Virus record (IMG/VR): IMGVR_UViG_3300030333_003144
Span: 1-40,697 of that record
Length of the DNA: 40,697 nucleotides
Reading direction: 5' to 3' (one strand)
DNA from: a virus
Shown here: piece after piece, positions 26,401 through 34,785 of the stretch
How positions within the stretch are numbered: position 1 is the stretch's first letter
How the letters are laid out: each line of letters begins with the position of its first letter
Translations under genes and position numbers: made by a program
The notes under the pieces: model-generated
What the model saw: the letters and a program-made list of their open reading frames with translations, nothing else
What the model was told of the DNA's origin: nothing
The model's database searches: none

Positions 26401-29400
26401 GATGAAGTAGACGATGCGCAATTTAAATACGAAACTGCGTTAAAGAATTACGAACGCAAGTACAAAGTTTACAAAGACAAGTTAGAGGCTTGGCGTGCTT
26501 ACAATGCTGAATTAAAGAAGTGGGAAAAAGCTAATGGTAAGGAAATAGTCGTTAGTGGTGACCTTACTGATGATGAATTGTCTGAACTTGCAGCAAAAGA
26601 AATAGCTCGGTTGCGTGGAGAAGAAGACGGCATTAAATACCATTGGGAAGACATCATTCACGATGAGCCTGAAGATTACAGACTTTTGAGAGAGAAATTG
26701 GAATCTGAAACTTCAGAAAATATTGATTTAGAAGAAATTGTTGTTGATGCGCCAGTGCCTCCAGACTTTCCAAAGCCAAGGCGAAATGAAAGACCAAAGA
26801 AGCCAGAAAAACCTAAAGGCGCTAAAGAGGCTAGACCTAGAGATGAAGTTACTTATACGGAAACAGATGGAAGTGTACGTAAACGCAGAAGAAGAAAGCC
26901 GAGCAAGAGTGAGCAACAGGCAAGGAAATATAATTTTACAAAATCTTGGTTAAAGACTAAAGGTTTGGAAAATGAGCAAATAGCTGGTTCAAGAGCGCCT
27001 CACTGGAGAAAGATTACAGCATTAGCTAAAAAGTACAATAAGCAAAAAAATAGAATTTACAAACAGTGGAAAGAAAAAGGCAAGCTTACTGATGAGCAAT
27101 ATGAAGAAGCTTTAGCACAGATTCAGCATAAGTTTAACAAAGAAGCTGATGAGGTTTTCCGAGTAGTTAATGATTGGGAAAAGCGTGGATATACGCCTAC
27201 TGCCAAAGCGTTTAGAGAACGCATGGCTAGAACAGAGGAAGCTATAGAGAAAGCTAAGACTGAATCTGAACCTCAATTTAGAGTTGAAACTGTAGAAACA
27301 GTTATAGGAACTGGCGTTAATTATGATTTCTTGGACATGGTTGAGCTATTTATGTTTGATGACATATACAGGAATGGCTTTACAGAAGGCTGGGTATCAA
27401 GAGCAGATTTCTTAGAGCAACAGATAGAACAATTGCTTAATGTGCGTTTGTCTGTTGGCGGATGGGAAACATTTGTTAGAGCCACTTTAGGGGGAAGGAC
27501 TCCTGAAGAAAATATTCTTCGTTTGTCTTCTTGGTTAGAACAGAGAACAAAAATGCTTGCTGAGTTTATGGGCAAGCCATTTTTAACTGATCAAGATGAA
27601 ATGCTTAAAGCATTTGCGGCATCAGCAGGAATACCAGTCCCTGCAATACATCAAGCGTTTGAACATGGTGGCAAACGCCGTTTAATTACATTGATTAACA
27701 CGTACAGGGGCGTGCATCAAGAAACTCCACATGGCGGCGAATTAGCTCCATTACAAACTAAAGAATTTACTTATTTTGATGAAAGAAGTGGTGGCACTCA
27801 AATAACTGAAGGCATGGGGGAAATTAAAGTGCCTGAATTTATTGGAGGAACTAAACGCAGGACTTTAGCACCATATGCTTATAGACCTGAACTTATGGAA
27901 GGAACAGCTTCAACAGTTCAGTCTCAAGTAGCTTATGATCCTACTGTCGGAAAGATGCGAATTTACGGAGCTGATCCTCAGTTAATATCAGCCGAATTAG
28001 ACGACTTAATAAGTGCAATGGTTAATTTAAGTGTACCTATGTCTGCTACGCCGACATTAAATGAGGTTACTGCTCATGCTGGATACGAAAGAATTATTTT
28101 AAATTTCTTTAGTGAACTTGGTTTAGGCAATCCTTCTGGGCGAAGAATTGCTGAAGGTGACATATCTGAATTTATGACTGAAGTTTTGCGACTTGTTGGG
28201 TGGAATGGTCCTACAAGGAACATGCCTGCTGATTTGCTTGTAAATGGTGATCAGTTGATAGATGTGCTTGAAAGAGTAGACAATGACGTTATAGATGCGT
28301 TGTTGTTAGCGGTTACTAAAGATGCTTTAACAAAAGCAGAACATGATGCTTTGATGCGACAAATTACCATAAGGAAAGACATAACTGGCAAACATGCTGG
28401 AACTCAGACAAGACTTTTGCTTGGCGATGAGAAGATAATGCGAATGGAAAAGTTCTTGCGAGATTACTTCCCAGAAGCTGTAGAAAGATCAGAAATAGAA
28501 ACAGCGGACTTTGAAGAAATGATCAATATTCTTGACATTCCTGAAACAATAATTGATATGAGTCCAGAAGATGCAAGAGAGTTTTTGAAAGAGGTAATAC
28601 GAGTTTCCACTATTGAGGAGGGAGTTGTTCCTCCTGTGGGAATAACGCCTTATGCAGGGCAGGGCAGAATTGACGCATTCCCTGACATGCGGGGAGAAGT
28701 GGAAATTTCTGCCACTAATTCACCTTGGGCACATAAATACGGCTGGAATGAATCTATGCCTCATTGGTTAGAGCACGAAGTTTCTGCCATTTGGATACAG
28801 GCAGATAGTTTGTCTAAAGCGGAAAGATATGACACTACTAAAGCTGTGAAGGCAATTCAGGCTGCACGGGAAATGTCTGGAACATCTCACATGTTTGCTG
28901 ATTTCTTCCCAGACGAAGGAACGTTTAGGGAATGGTTTGAGTTTTTTGCTTGGCGTGACAATAAATACCAGCAAATAGAAACAGCAACAAATGGTCTTAC
29001 TTCCGAAGGGAAATTGATTTCATTAGCTGATGATCTTACAGAATACGCTGCATTGACTGACCCAGCGAATCCTTTATATAAACAAGAATTATTGAAAGCT
29101 AAGATGCAAGCTTATTTTTACGCTAACAGAGTTTTCGGAATAGCTTCTGATATTGAAACAGTAAAAATTGCTTCTGATTTAGAACAAGCAAAGTTTGCAA
29201 GACAAGCAAACACTCTTGAGCCATTACTTGAAGAAATAGGATCAATACCTGAATTTGGCACGATCAATGTTGAAGATTTCTTGCAAGACATTGGAGAAAT
29301 CAACATGATGGGCACAAGCAAGCACAATGGAAGCCGAGCTTTCAGGCTTTTGCTTTCAAATAACCCTGAAGCTACTAAACAAAGAAACGAATTTTTAGCT

Positions 29401-32400
29401 GTTTTGCTTAAGAATCAAAACAAAGAATTTAAACAAGAATTTACTCAAAGACAGGAACTAATTACGCAAGGATTTACTGGAAGTTTCATAAAATGGCTTT
29501 GGGAGCATCCTACATGGAAAGACGTATTCTTTGATCCAAATAGTTTTTGGAGACAAGAGGGAAAGAGGGACAGGTTCTACTTAGGTGACGATGTAATAGA
29601 AGGCGCTGCTGGGGGAGATGTTCTGCCAAAATCAGATGATTTGGCAGGAGCCGTTTGGATGCCAGATGACATGCCCAAAATATATATATGGGATACGTTA
29701 GATGATGGCATTTATCAGAATAGAAATGGTGAACGCACAGAAGAATTTATTAATGCGTTTAAAGATTACTTTAATGATCAAATTCCTGACTCATTGCTTC
29801 ATGCTCATTGGACACAATATGCTTCTGATTTTCATCGTTTGATGAACGAATGGAAAATAAGGAATCAGCAATTAGGGATACGCAAAGCTAGCCACAGGAT
29901 AGCAGGCGAAAGTGACAAAAATTTGCTTGATTACATTGGTGAGCAATACAGAATGTCTTTGGTTAATGACGGTTATTCTGCAATTGTTAAGCATTCTCAT
30001 GCAGGAACTTGGAGTCCTATGGATCAAGGAAGCCACAGGACTCTTGGAAATTACCGAGACATGGACATAGCCGAAGACACAGCAGATCAACCTGCTGGAC
30101 GTACTGGAGCGCTTGATGAGTTTTATCCGTCTGCGCAAACAATTGACTCTATTAGCGCTGCTAATAATATTTCGTCAGAAGAATTACTTGCTGAAATTGG
30201 CGAGCAATATGGACGGCAAAATTCATTAATAAATACCCCTGAATCATTAGATGAAGGTTTTGGAACAGACAATTATCGTTTAAACCGAGTATTGGCTCGT
30301 GCTGCAAGCAACACTGTGATTGATTTCCAAGTAATAAATCCACGTGCTTTGTATATGGATTGGGCTTATTACAGGCAAGCGTTTGAAGCGAACGTTTCTC
30401 GGTCTTTGGAACGAACGTATCATTGGACTAAAGATTGGCTTGACGGATACGAGAAAGAAATTTTGCGCCCAGATCTTATGGATGATTTAGGCTTGGAAGG
30501 CGTAGAAAGAGAAGTAACAGTTAGGGACATTTACGAACATATGCTCGCAAATAAAGAAAGGCTCGTAGGCACAAAGTACAACTATGGGGGGTATGAAAAA
30601 GCATGGTCAGATGTGAACTTGGATGCTTTGAATGAGTATTGGAAAACTGGTTCTTTGTCTGATCCTAAGACTGCTAATAATGTTTGGTCATGGATTGAAG
30701 GCAAGTTTGCAGGCAAATGGGAAGATATGGCACATGAACTTGGCGAAGCGGGTGTCTATGAACAAACCTATAGAGAGGCAATAATTTTCTCTCCAGAGGC
30801 TGCTCAACAATACAATGAGGGCGAATGGATGCGAAAAGTCTTTGAACATACTTTTGGTGAGGCAGGCTACCTTGATCCAAAGCTTCAAACATATTTAGAA
30901 GATGCTGAACCTATTGTTGTGGGTAGCTTGAGCCATATTACTAGTGCAGGATATGGTAAAGGTGGCTTATTTGAAGAGGGTATTTACAATAAAGAAAGCC
31001 TATTTGGTTTGTGGCTGGATATAAATAAAGGCGCAGAAAACATGGTCCAAACCTATGAAACTATGCTTGAAGAAATGTCTAGGCATATGCGTAATACTTT
31101 GAGTAGTTCTTTAGAGTCTGACCCGACTGGGCAACGTTTAGAGCAATACATGAGATTGACAAGGCAAGGCTTTAAAGTTCCTGAAGGGGAACTTAAAGAC
31201 GGCGACTACATGGTAGAGCGTGCAATAGAGAGATTTGTTAAACCTAAAGCTTTGTACCAAGACCTTGAAAAAAGCTTAATGGACATTGAAGAAGAAGTTT
31301 GGCAACGAAGAGTAACGCTAAGAAACGCAGAGCAGCTTTACCAAACTTATTTTAACAAGGCTCAAAAGCTTCGCATGGCTGCTACTGCTAAAGGGGCAGA
31401 AATACAAGCTCACAACTTTGCACTTGCACATATTCGTGACAGAAGTCGCAAACTGCAAGACGCTTTAAATAAGCTAAGGCAATGGAAAGTTGAGCATGAT
31501 GCTAACCCAATGTCTGATAAATCATTGGATCGCCTCATTGATTTAAGTAGCTCAATTAAACAAATTGCAATCGCTGACATGCGAGAATTTGATCAATTGT
31601 TGTACGAATTAAACACTATTAAGCCGACTATAGAAAACCTGTATATAGATCCTAGTGTGACTCCAAGCAAGCGAAAGCGGCAATTAGCTCAAACAGCTAT
31701 TGCCCAAAAAGCAGGATCTGCTCGTAGACCTGTCGGTTTAGCTAACTCTTCAGAAGTGTCAATAGCTGAAGACATGATGTACACGTTTGCAAGCCCTGAT
31801 GGGGCTAGGATTCAACGTAATATGCGCATGGGCTTAGAGGTTGGGGTTCAAGGCACTTTCTTTGGCAAATACTACGACAAAGCTCATAACGTTCTTAAAG
31901 GTTACATGATCATGAAATCAGGTTTCTTGGCAAGAAACTTTTATGGTGGTATGTGGATGAACTATCTTGCTGGTGTTTCGCCAGCAGATTACGCAAAGTT
32001 TATTAAAGCCTATAGAGCTGTACGTTTAGAACAAGAAATATCTAGCGGTAGGCTGTCTCCAAACAGTCCTCAAGCTAGAAAACTTCAAAAAATTGTTGAT
32101 AGCGACAAGATAAATCCACAGGATTTAAGGATAGTTAGAGATCTTTACGAAAACGGTTTGATTGGCAAATCAGGTCAAGCAAGGCAAGAGTTTTTGGTTG
32201 GTGAAGTACCACCTGAACCTGACATAAACATTAAAGTAGCTGGAAAAGAAATTGTTTTACCTGTAAGCGCAGGTGCTAAACAAGTAGTTAAACAAACTAA
32301 TCCGTTTAGTTCCCAGTTCTTTCCTTTGAGGGGTTTCAGGGGAATAAATGCAAGGGTTGAAGACATCCTTCGTGGAACGTTAGCGTTTAATAAAATTGAT

Positions 32401-33306
32401 AAAGGTGCAAGTTTTAGTGAAGCTGCTGAAAGCATTATGAAATGGCATTTTGATTACGAAGATTTATCCAAAACTGAAAGAATAATAAAACGTTTAATTC
32501 CGTTTTACACGTGGCAAAGGCATAACATTCCGCTAACAATTGCTGCAGTTTTCCAGCAACCAGCTAAATTCAACAATTACTTTAAAGCGATGCGTTCTCT
32601 TGATCAAGGTCAAGATGAAAATATAGGTCCAATTCCTAGTTGGATGGTAAGGCAAGGGGCTGTGCGAATAGCAGGAGATTACAAGGGTTATCCCATTTAC
32701 TTTATGCCTGATCTTCCTATACGTGGCGTTGTGGACATGTTAAGCCCTCCTTCTGAACAATTGGCACAAGGAAACATTGCTGGAGCTTTAGGCGAATTAG
32801 CTCAAAGTACGGGTTCTATGGTTACCCCGTTCATTAAAGCCCCTATAGAAAAGTGGACGCAAAGAAACTTGTGGAAAGATTACAGCTTTACTGGAAGATT
32901 AGAAGTTGTGCCTCCGCACATGACAAAAATACCTTTCTTTATGAAAGGTTTACAAACAATAATGCCTAACAGCGTTATTGATTTAGGTAATGGCAATTGG
33001 GCGATGAAAGACCACACCATGCACATGGTGTCTCAATTAACTCCAATGATTACAGACTTAAGGCGTTTGATACCAACTGAGCAGAAATACAAAGAAAGAC
33101 AAATGACTTCTATTTTGAGCTACTTCTTTGGTTTGGGTATGCGAACCCTTACTCCTTATGAGCAAATGGTCACAGCACGTGGACAATATTATGCTGATAG
33201 AGACATTCGCACGCAAGAAAACAGGATAAACTTGTTACGACAAGAAGTAAATCCTTATTCAAGGGAAGACATCCTTGAAATAATGAGATCGGGACAAGGA
33301 GGATAA
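20443..33306 (+). CDS. Giant 4287-residue protein, probable ejected internal virion protein
   Basis: One uninterrupted frame of 12,864 bases starts at an ATG with a GGAGAG site. Visible parts in order: FDLVLDP near residue 238 and YFPHQ near 748, both resembling motifs of large phage virion proteins; a coiled coil at about 946-1090; a kinase-like segment at about 1760-1905 (K1775, E1797, GNWN 1864-1867, GFDD 1900-1903); a second coiled coil at about 1985-2040; a very basic Lys/Arg/Pro linker at about 2105-2150; mixed helical regions; a coiled coil at about 3605-3700; and a C-terminal region with PFYTWQRHN from 4020, a signature of large structural proteins in several phage groups. There is no signal peptide. 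It most likely sits in the head and is ejected, but it could be a multi-enzyme virion protein. Codon use matches the neighbours. Confidence 0.8.
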   Translation: MAIQYSRDQLLDILGNPSVDPEKKTAPRLSFHEAIKTGEIKLEPTPNQFQQFLAESRKYTPQPINFNTNNWSLHPVTSAGYSRTANADWNYADQFMPESAGFWSTVASKLPFGLDALAKTIGYTLSVTSLSSKYLLDLGQGIAGELGLGDPDWENNSPFRGVDWSWNPLDYGFWGFNKESGDVITGKEFYTFGKILQQENWLQNKWSFQLQVQPLNYIGIGPSWHQTMSASGGIAMPFDLVLDPINWTGPVGWSLNVQKNLIKEGSEGVLKKAVKLALEDAIETRLETAIAEGARVVADQSTRAYVRSMVTDDMIEGLTQRVMTAATNTEQAGLKAGNKMNEDATRAVIREVVEDFDINVEIARTAVDDVLEETVIHMADDNWYMNHLNANLSKIIQDAGETKYIFRETGEITDEMVDIASIWATANNRGWLGGVTGEMRNKLLAWASKYGLNDEFLDPAEWVARGGVQVDDAGNPILTETGERIPLRRVEDHLPIPTDRSQWGAQFGFRVPFTGEIGRRSAIVRNIMDNMGLDQRRYGFAMFTLEADKVGGFMDSFLRAPMFIRRGWGRIGGRTLFGRALYQLDGGLPEAKKIIRQGTNPYSMYAAKKMIKDSVDSRNVRNAVNNLGGGAMRTFFRNVRTVARHPATGSIVQEWLRAMAANTGDAYYRIDPRNANVFARDVKSALSRMLAFSLEQSDQQAMTRQAMDKLAKATGRDLLTEAQNWLFYMRELAHQKSGIEFIPYRNDYFPHQMSDEWRAIIAQEMGAKQRFYHPSRGTTGQITGQRQYVTRSEYWKAFLDWLQESNKTVYKRMASFSDEEGMAWVDTSVIPNRYKLQDKSIEEIELLKDRFERLPDTPVRKFMGIALTDELPIPNQIGKILRDLGMNENFFRGDIEGVFANYLQGISNLAGENHLLRALNNRGFLRSGHEKWITGIRLPAKRVMDSTAKVYRLSKKLNAQEENIRKLIAKAAELQNAEQEILLRQIALLNAERVALQNEYEEALRIATLLDDNQSASEQALVEALERKQQIEEQMQAIIAREFDFEKRFKKFVDGDAELEDFAEVQQILDQHDELKKLNDEIEALIRGVGDTGAGGIYVRIMEGHRTAVQAKVLIEQMLVHNFGSIDQAKAVIRAYTAAIANAQQRARRQAGAASEVGQQLNLFETEAINDIFGQPVLNQMLLEEAELMQRELLAAIKEGRQRGVLGEGFDGGSLDQIAYYDAVKTIEEETNELIKRIGFGEPAYQVFPDSSPEQLDMIDEMMFSNPTDQETWDFITQLAREQAQITHSDKNDYIKYFDELYGDYEAGEPHSDFLIMRGLFPATPESQWFSQYPHFNHLLQRVINRAKTELAQVKKGEVGEQQLLDEPVDTVGRQLDEALEEMGLTAPTAEEQIVYPKPAAGAERVATVSDPYFSNTPATKREMLELELSNVERRLNQLGMDVPERVATEGRFVDPQNQVPRRRLEFTVRMLIDLLENGREVQGQVIPPHVLVVGDEEYAMKAVREVFENMKLELDRHGVGRWMDLNYFDPESNKHNHPLRFWSALEQLDRRIASDIDDLEKLAKRIGYKEYNERKGPLWFYGVPDQDSIDSWRAMIYHHLTSPNETRMELLSNDGYAWELADAMRRFYLLMGKPHLASVKDPSEMRIMIEGYVHNLGRKADALEEELLKNPMEQVRQAIAFRKGTELVSFRDIAEQRRLQRALEQAVTNGVDAPKPKSRAPINLDSINPQDRIDPAEIGFDGSVQLQTVQAPDPNSKVFSGIYRNTFGEYYLIKPFNRHKKINGSRKLANKRNRAERDQAYLASQVYAAMGIRVPLVEKFWHNKTWYTATRLDPTTPLLPSTAMDDELAGKLSLGFIADVLLGNWNVLGRNGSYKLDIARTAKSPVVGANYDDDVIRYGFDDVFDYVEGEPKRLDEERVYKVLDYNEDGEVVVVDKTPEEVFVTQTEEIRIPIESDPVEIIDEDAGTKSVVDDTKPKESVPKEFIDEVDDAQFKYETALKNYERKYKVYKDKLEAWRAYNAELKKWEKANGKEIVVSGDLTDDELSELAAKEIARLRGEEDGIKYHWEDIIHDEPEDYRLLREKLESETSENIDLEEIVVDAPVPPDFPKPRRNERPKKPEKPKGAKEARPRDEVTYTETDGSVRKRRRRKPSKSEQQARKYNFTKSWLKTKGLENEQIAGSRAPHWRKITALAKKYNKQKNRIYKQWKEKGKLTDEQYEEALAQIQHKFNKEADEVFRVVNDWEKRGYTPTAKAFRERMARTEEAIEKAKTESEPQFRVETVETVIGTGVNYDFLDMVELFMFDDIYRNGFTEGWVSRADFLEQQIEQLLNVRLSVGGWETFVRATLGGRTPEENILRLSSWLEQRTKMLAEFMGKPFLTDQDEMLKAFAASAGIPVPAIHQAFEHGGKRRLITLINTYRGVHQETPHGGELAPLQTKEFTYFDERSGGTQITEGMGEIKVPEFIGGTKRRTLAPYAYRPELMEGTASTVQSQVAYDPTVGKMRIYGADPQLISAELDDLISAMVNLSVPMSATPTLNEVTAHAGYERIILNFFSELGLGNPSGRRIAEGDISEFMTEVLRLVGWNGPTRNMPADLLVNGDQLIDVLERVDNDVIDALLLAVTKDALTKAEHDALMRQITIRKDITGKHAGTQTRLLLGDEKIMRMEKFLRDYFPEAVERSEIETADFEEMINILDIPETIIDMSPEDAREFLKEVIRVSTIEEGVVPPVGITPYAGQGRIDAFPDMRGEVEISATNSPWAHKYGWNESMPHWLEHEVSAIWIQADSLSKAERYDTTKAVKAIQAAREMSGTSHMFADFFPDEGTFREWFEFFAWRDNKYQQIETATNGLTSEGKLISLADDLTEYAALTDPANPLYKQELLKAKMQAYFYANRVFGIASDIETVKIASDLEQAKFARQANTLEPLLEEIGSIPEFGTINVEDFLQDIGEINMMGTSKHNGSRAFRLLLSNNPEATKQRNEFLAVLLKNQNKEFKQEFTQRQELITQGFTGSFIKWLWEHPTWKDVFFDPNSFWRQEGKRDRFYLGDDVIEGAAGGDVLPKSDDLAGAVWMPDDMPKIYIWDTLDDGIYQNRNGERTEEFINAFKDYFNDQIPDSLLHAHWTQYASDFHRLMNEWKIRNQQLGIRKASHRIAGESDKNLLDYIGEQYRMSLVNDGYSAIVKHSHAGTWSPMDQGSHRTLGNYRDMDIAEDTADQPAGRTGALDEFYPSAQTIDSISAANNISSEELLAEIGEQYGRQNSLINTPESLDEGFGTDNYRLNRVLARAASNTVIDFQVINPRALYMDWAYYRQAFEANVSRSLERTYHWTKDWLDGYEKEILRPDLMDDLGLEGVEREVTVRDIYEHMLANKERLVGTKYNYGGYEKAWSDVNLDALNEYWKTGSLSDPKTANNVWSWIEGKFAGKWEDMAHELGEAGVYEQTYREAIIFSPEAAQQYNEGEWMRKVFEHTFGEAGYLDPKLQTYLEDAEPIVVGSLSHITSAGYGKGGLFEEGIYNKESLFGLWLDINKGAENMVQTYETMLEEMSRHMRNTLSSSLESDPTGQRLEQYMRLTRQGFKVPEGELKDGDYMVERAIERFVKPKALYQDLEKSLMDIEEEVWQRRVTLRNAEQLYQTYFNKAQKLRMAATAKGAEIQAHNFALAHIRDRSRKLQDALNKLRQWKVEHDANPMSDKSLDRLIDLSSSIKQIAIADMREFDQLLYELNTIKPTIENLYIDPSVTPSKRKRQLAQTAIAQKAGSARRPVGLANSSEVSIAEDMMYTFASPDGARIQRNMRMGLEVGVQGTFFGKYYDKAHNVLKGYMIMKSGFLARNFYGGMWMNYLAGVSPADYAKFIKAYRAVRLEQEISSGRLSPNSPQARKLQKIVDSDKINPQDLRIVRDLYENGLIGKSGQARQEFLVGEVPPEPDINIKVAGKEIVLPVSAGAKQVVKQTNPFSSQFFPLRGFRGINARVEDILRGTLAFNKIDKGASFSEAAESIMKWHFDYEDLSKTERIIKRLIPFYTWQRHNIPLTIAAVFQQPAKFNNYFKAMRSLDQGQDENIGPIPSWMVRQGAVRIAGDYKGYPIYFMPDLPIRGVVDMLSPPSEQLAQGNIAGALGELAQSTGSMVTPFIKAPIEKWTQRNLWKDYSFTGRLEVVPPHMTKIPFFMKGLQTIMPNSVIDLGNGNWAMKDHTMHMVSQLTPMITDLRRLIPTEQKYKERQMTSILSYFFGLGMRTLTPYEQMVTARGQYYADRDIRTQENRINLLRQEVNPYSREDILEIMRSGQGG

Positions 33307-33311
33307 TAGCT

Positions 33312-34067
33312 ATGGAAAGTATTTTGATTAAACGCAAAGAATGGGGGGCGATTGAATCAGGGAGAAGACTATCTCCGTTTCGTTTTAAGCCTGTTGGCAT
33401 TGTTGTGCACCACACTACTGGTTCTGCAAAAGATCCTGCCGATAGGGTAAGAGGGCATGACAAGTATCATGTTAGAACACTTGGGTGGAAATCAATTGGT
33501 TACAACTTTTTAGTTTCTGGGGAAACAGGCTCAATATTTGAAGGTCGTGGCTGGCATCAAGGCGCAGCCACTAGAGGTTGGAACTGGCGCACTATTTCTA
33601 TCGCTTACATTGGATCAGGAGATGAATTAACTGATTTAGGGAAGCAATCTATCAAGAAAGCAGTTAAGGGCGTGCGCAAAAAATACGGGGATCATTTGTG
33701 GGTTAAATGCCATCGTGATCTTGCGGCTACGTATTGCCCTGCTGACAAGTTAGCTGAATGGGTTAAAGACGGTATGCCTCTGGATCAGTCTCAAGATCCT
33801 GCAGGTATTGATTTTAAAAAGATTTCTAATTACTTGCTTGATATTGGTAGGGAATTGCGTAGAAAACCATTAAAGAAAGGCTCTAAAGGAAAGTACGTGC
33901 AAATGGCTCAAAAGCAGCTAAATGCACGGTTGCCTGTTAAGCTAGTCGTTGATGGTATTTACGGAAAGAATACCAAAAAAGCAGTACTTCGTTTTCAGAA
34001 ACAACATCCTATTGTTAATGATGGCGTAATCGGACCAGTGACATGGAGATATTTATGGACAGTGTAA
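33312..34067 (+). CDS. Endolysin: N-acetylmuramoyl-L-alanine amidase with peptidoglycan-binding domain
   Basis: The enzyme cuts the bond between the glycan and the stem peptide of peptidoglycan and releases progeny. Residues about 26-150 are an amidase_2/PGRP-like domain: H33 or H34 (VVHHTTGS), H134 (KCHRD) and C142 (YCPAD) fit the zinc ligands H, H, C known from T7 lysozyme-type amidases. Residues about 187-250 are a PG_binding_1 domain (LKKGSKGKYVQMAQKQL, then VDGIYGKNTKKAVLRFQ and DGVIGPVTW). There is no signal peptide, so export needs a holin. An AAGGAGG site lies 9 bases upstream. The end overlaps the next gene by 13 bases. Confidence 0.9.
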   Translation: MESILIKRKEWGAIESGRRLSPFRFKPVGIVVHHTTGSAKDPADRVRGHDKYHVRTLGWKSIGYNFLVSGETGSIFEGRGWHQGAATRGWNWRTISIAYIGSGDELTDLGKQSIKKAVKGVRKKYGDHLWVKCHRDLAATYCPADKLAEWVKDGMPLDQSQDPAGIDFKKISNYLLDIGRELRRKPLKKGSKGKYVQMAQKQLNARLPVKLVVDGIYGKNTKKAVLRFQKQHPIVNDGVIGPVTWRYLWTV

Positions 34068-34222
34068 AAGAATTAAAAAGTGAATTGCTCACAATTGTAG
34101 GCGTATGTGCCGCTGTTGTGCTTGCAGCAGTCGGAACTATTGGTGGTGACGCTGCGATAGCATTTATTGGTGGTTGCCTTTTTAAGAACCCTGTATCTAA
34201 AGCTTTTAACAAAGACAGCTAA
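34055..34222 (+). CDS. Small membrane protein, holin candidate
   Basis: A 55-residue ORF starts inside the end of the endolysin gene. It has a hydrophobic helix at about residues 11-29 (LLTIVGVCAAVVLAAVGTI), a shorter hydrophobic stretch at about 33-43, and a charged C-terminal tail. Size and position directly after the endolysin fit a holin that lets the amidase reach the wall. Its TAA (34220-34222) overlaps the stop of the convergent gene. No family-specific motif is visible. Confidence 0.65.
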   Translation: MDSVKELKSELLTIVGVCAAVVLAAVGTIGGDAAIAFIGGCLFKNPVSKAFNKDS

Positions 34223-34785
34223 TCTATTTCGTCTAATTGCATAGGTAGCATCCAGACTCCATAAGAGTACATGCAAGCTATTATGCAATAGCCTATTAGA
34301 TCTGCAATTGTGTCTTCTTTTGCTTCGCAAAGCTCAGTGCTTTGCATGTCATATGATCGCATTTCTAGGTTTTCTAGTCGTGCTAATTTGTCGTGCATCC
34401 TGACAAGGATTCCCTCCATGCCAAAACGCTGTATATTATGGTGTCCGTAGTCATGTTGTTTAGCAGTCATGAGGGGCAAGATTGACTCTGCGCTATCTAC
34501 ATGTATATCTTCATGTAGTTCTCCAGCGTCTAAGACTAATGTGGCAAATGCTGTAAACCAGTTTGCCACTATTAGCATGTCAAGGTCTTCATCGGTTAAG
34601 CCGTAAGTTCGCATTAACCATGAATCGTATTCTTCTCTCATTGCTCCTAGTACGGATAAGTAGCCTTCTTCGCAAGCGGGGTGTTGTAGACCCCGATCTC
34701 TTGCGTCATCTATTCTGAAAGCCATTAACGCTGCTGCGTCTTCCCAGTTGTCTGGGGCTAACTCAGGGGGTATTGGTGTTCCCAT
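34219..34785 (-). CDS. DUF1599-like / all-alpha NTP pyrophosphatase-type protein
   Basis: The C-terminal two thirds of this 188-residue protein contain K109-x-H-D-Y-G114, then FGMEGILVRMHDKLARLENL in two pieces (R129, D132, K133), then E154..E157-D158..D162 in CEAKEDTIADLIGY. This pattern of an early K..DYG, an RM.DKL.RL helix and an E..EDT..DL.GY helix is known from DUF1599 and related phage nucleotide-metabolism proteins. The role may be to hydrolyse or modify nucleotides. It is the last gene of the minus-strand unit. The start overlaps the sigma-like gene by 23 bases and follows an AAGGA site. Confidence 0.65.
   Translation of the reverse strand: MGTPIPPELAPDNWEDAAALMAFRIDDARDRGLQHPACEEGYLSVLGAMREEYDSWLMRTYGLTDEDLDMLIVANWFTAFATLVLDAGELHEDIHVDSAESILPLMTAKQHDYGHHNIQRFGMEGILVRMHDKLARLENLEMRSYDMQSTELCEAKEDTIADLIGYCIIACMYSYGVWMLPMQLDEID

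Noticed and set aside
29900-30350. ADP-ribosyltransferase-like part in the giant protein (NDGYSAIV, later VINPRALY)
   Set aside because: The spacing recalls ART-type polyvalent domains, but no matching His/Arg start motif or Glu motif was seen. Too weak to call.
33170-33463. Minus-strand frame of 97 residues at the giant protein/endolysin junction
   Set aside because: It is antisense to two well-supported genes and has no start signal.
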